From assembly GCA_041488155.1 (NCBI GenBank), contig JBGPOS010000129.1, positions 1-5,600 on the forward strand: a stretch of DNA of 5,600 nt. The letters are read 5' to 3'. The notes below the pieces were generated by a model that worked only from the letters and a program-made list of their open reading frames with translations, did not search any database and was not told the DNA's origin. The stretch comes from JBGPOS01 sp041488155. Its GTDB lineage: Bacteria; Chloroflexota; Dehalococcoidia; Tepidiformales; Tepidiformaceae. Positions 4,777 to 5,600 of the stretch are shown here, in pieces. A program made the translations under genes and the position numbers. Within the stretch, counting starts at the first letter, position 1, and each line of letters begins with the position of its first letter.

Positions 4777-5600
4777 GACCGGCGGGCGTTCGTCGGCATG
4801 GTCGCTGGCGGCTTGCTTGCCGCGCCGCTCATCGCCGGGGCGCAACAAGCCCGTGTCTATCGGATAGGAGTCATCCTCCAAGGAGGCCCGTACTCCGCAG
4901 CCATCGACGGGCTGCGAGACGGGCTCAGGGAGGTGGGACTCGAGGAGGGGAAGCAGTTCGCCCTCCAGGTGCGCGACACCAAAGGCGATCTGAAGTCGGT
5001 GGAGGCGGCGGCCAGGAGTCTCGAAGAGCAGAAGGTTGACTTGATCTACGCGCTCGGCACCTCGGTCACTCTCGCCGCCAAGCGGGCGACGAAGAGCGTC
5101 CCGATCGTGTTCTACGGCGGGACCGATCCGGTGACCGTCGGCCTTGTCGAGAGCTTCCGCAAGCCCGGAGGGCGACTCACGGGCATCCACGGCCAGTTCA
5201 CGGACCTCACGGCGAAGCGCCTGGAACTTCTGAAGGAGATGATTCCGAGGCTCCGCCGGGTCGTGACGTTCTACAGCCCTGACAACCCCGCCGCTCAGCA
5301 GTCCGTGAAGATCGCGCGCGATGCAGCGCGCCAGCTCAAGTTGGAGCTCGTCGAGCGGCCAGTCGCCTCGGTCGAGGAGCTGCGGGCGGGTCTGCGCGCC
5401 CTCCGGCCCGGGGAGGCGGATGCGTTTTTCTACGTGGCGGACGCGATGGTGGCCAGCCAGGCGGAGCTGATCATCGAGAGCGCGAGGGCGAAGAGGCTGC
5501 CAACCATGTTCCAGGAGCGCGGGAGCGTCGCCAAGGGGGCGCTGGCCGCCTACGGCGTGAGCTTTTACACGATCGGCCGACTCTCCGCCAAGCACGTCCA
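4774..5600 (+). CDS. ABC transporter substrate-binding protein (DUF534/TrpX-like), partial at right edge
   Basis: The frame is open from GTG 4774 through the window end, giving 275 residues; about 40-50 C-terminal residues are missing if it has the family's usual length. The N-terminus VDRRAFVGMVAGGLLAAP ends in AGAQQ, a signal peptide with a twin-arginine-like pair and a cut near AGA|QQ. Family features: IGVILQGGPY (31-40), GLRDGLREVGLEEGK (46-60), VDLIYALGTSVTLAAKRAT (88-106), VPIVFYGGTDPV (109-120), GLVESFRKPGGRLTG (123-137), KRLELLKEMIPRLRRVVTFY (148-167), DAFFYVADAMV (216-226) and AAYGVSFY (258-265). The intact DPV...GLV...PGGR block contrasts with the first gene of the array. The body differs from the preceding paralogue well beyond the shared N-terminus, so this is a different subfamily rather than a fresh copy. 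It is coupled to the previous gene by TAGTG. Confidence 0.88.
   Translation, partial: MDRRAFVGMVAGGLLAAPLIAGAQQARVYRIGVILQGGPYSAAIDGLRDGLREVGLEEGKQFALQVRDTKGDLKSVEAAARSLEEQKVDLIYALGTSVTLAAKRATKSVPIVFYGGTDPVTVGLVESFRKPGGRLTGIHGQFTDLTAKRLELLKEMIPRLRRVVTFYSPDNPAAQQSVKIARDAARQLKLELVERPVASVEELRAGLRALRPGEADAFFYVADAMVASQAELIIESARAKRLPTMFQERGSVAKGALAAYGVSFYTIGRLSAKHV

Noticed and set aside
4759..5595. 278-residue minus-strand open frame
   Set aside because: It is the antisense of the clear third binding-protein gene. Its R/H/L/D/G-rich composition is typical of a shadow of GC-rich coding DNA.
1..5600. CRISPR array, tRNA, rRNA or riboswitch
   Set aside because: No regularly spaced repeats, cloverleaf-like sequence or recognisable RNA motif was seen anywhere in the window.

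Overview
The window is high-GC bacterial DNA. Tandem DUF534/COG2984-type ABC substrate-binding proteins, a small partner gene that I recall seeing beside such proteins, and a PEP-CTERM secreted protein together suggest a Gram-negative environmental bacterium. Candidatus Rokubacteria/NC10 or a deltaproteobacterial-type soil or sediment lineage would fit. This placement is by recall of gene content, not by any search.

Layout. Positions 1-72 (minus) hold the N-terminus of a DDE transposase that runs out of the left edge. Positions 73-689 contain no gene I can name: a reading frame with codon-like base use runs from about 110 to 690 but is broken by TGA at 518-520. Positions 690-860 (plus) are the decayed C-terminal part of the same small protein family that is intact at 2500-2823; reading it requires three one-base frame corrections. 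Positions 850-2217 (minus) encode an unusual 455-residue protein made of two complete PEP-CTERM precursors joined head to tail, each with its own signal peptide, secreted domain, VPEP motif, hydrophobic helix and basic tail. Positions 2218-2499 are the divergent upstream region. Positions 2500-5600 (plus) are a tightly overlapping operon: a small uncharacterised protein, then three substrate-binding proteins (the third cut by the right edge). The genes are joined by stop/start overlaps of 4, 1 and 1 bases.

How the parts relate. The plus-strand operon probably makes a cytoplasmic small protein plus periplasmic binding proteins of an organic-solute ABC importer; no permease or ATPase lies in the window. 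The first binding protein has lost the family's DPV...GLV...PGGN block and may bind something different. The PEP-CTERM gene sits between a dead and a live copy of the small gene, as if inserted into, or left inside, a duplicated small-gene/binding-protein module. The most interesting object is the double PEP-CTERM protein, whose predicted topology would let signal peptidase and an exosortase cut one precursor into two secreted proteins.
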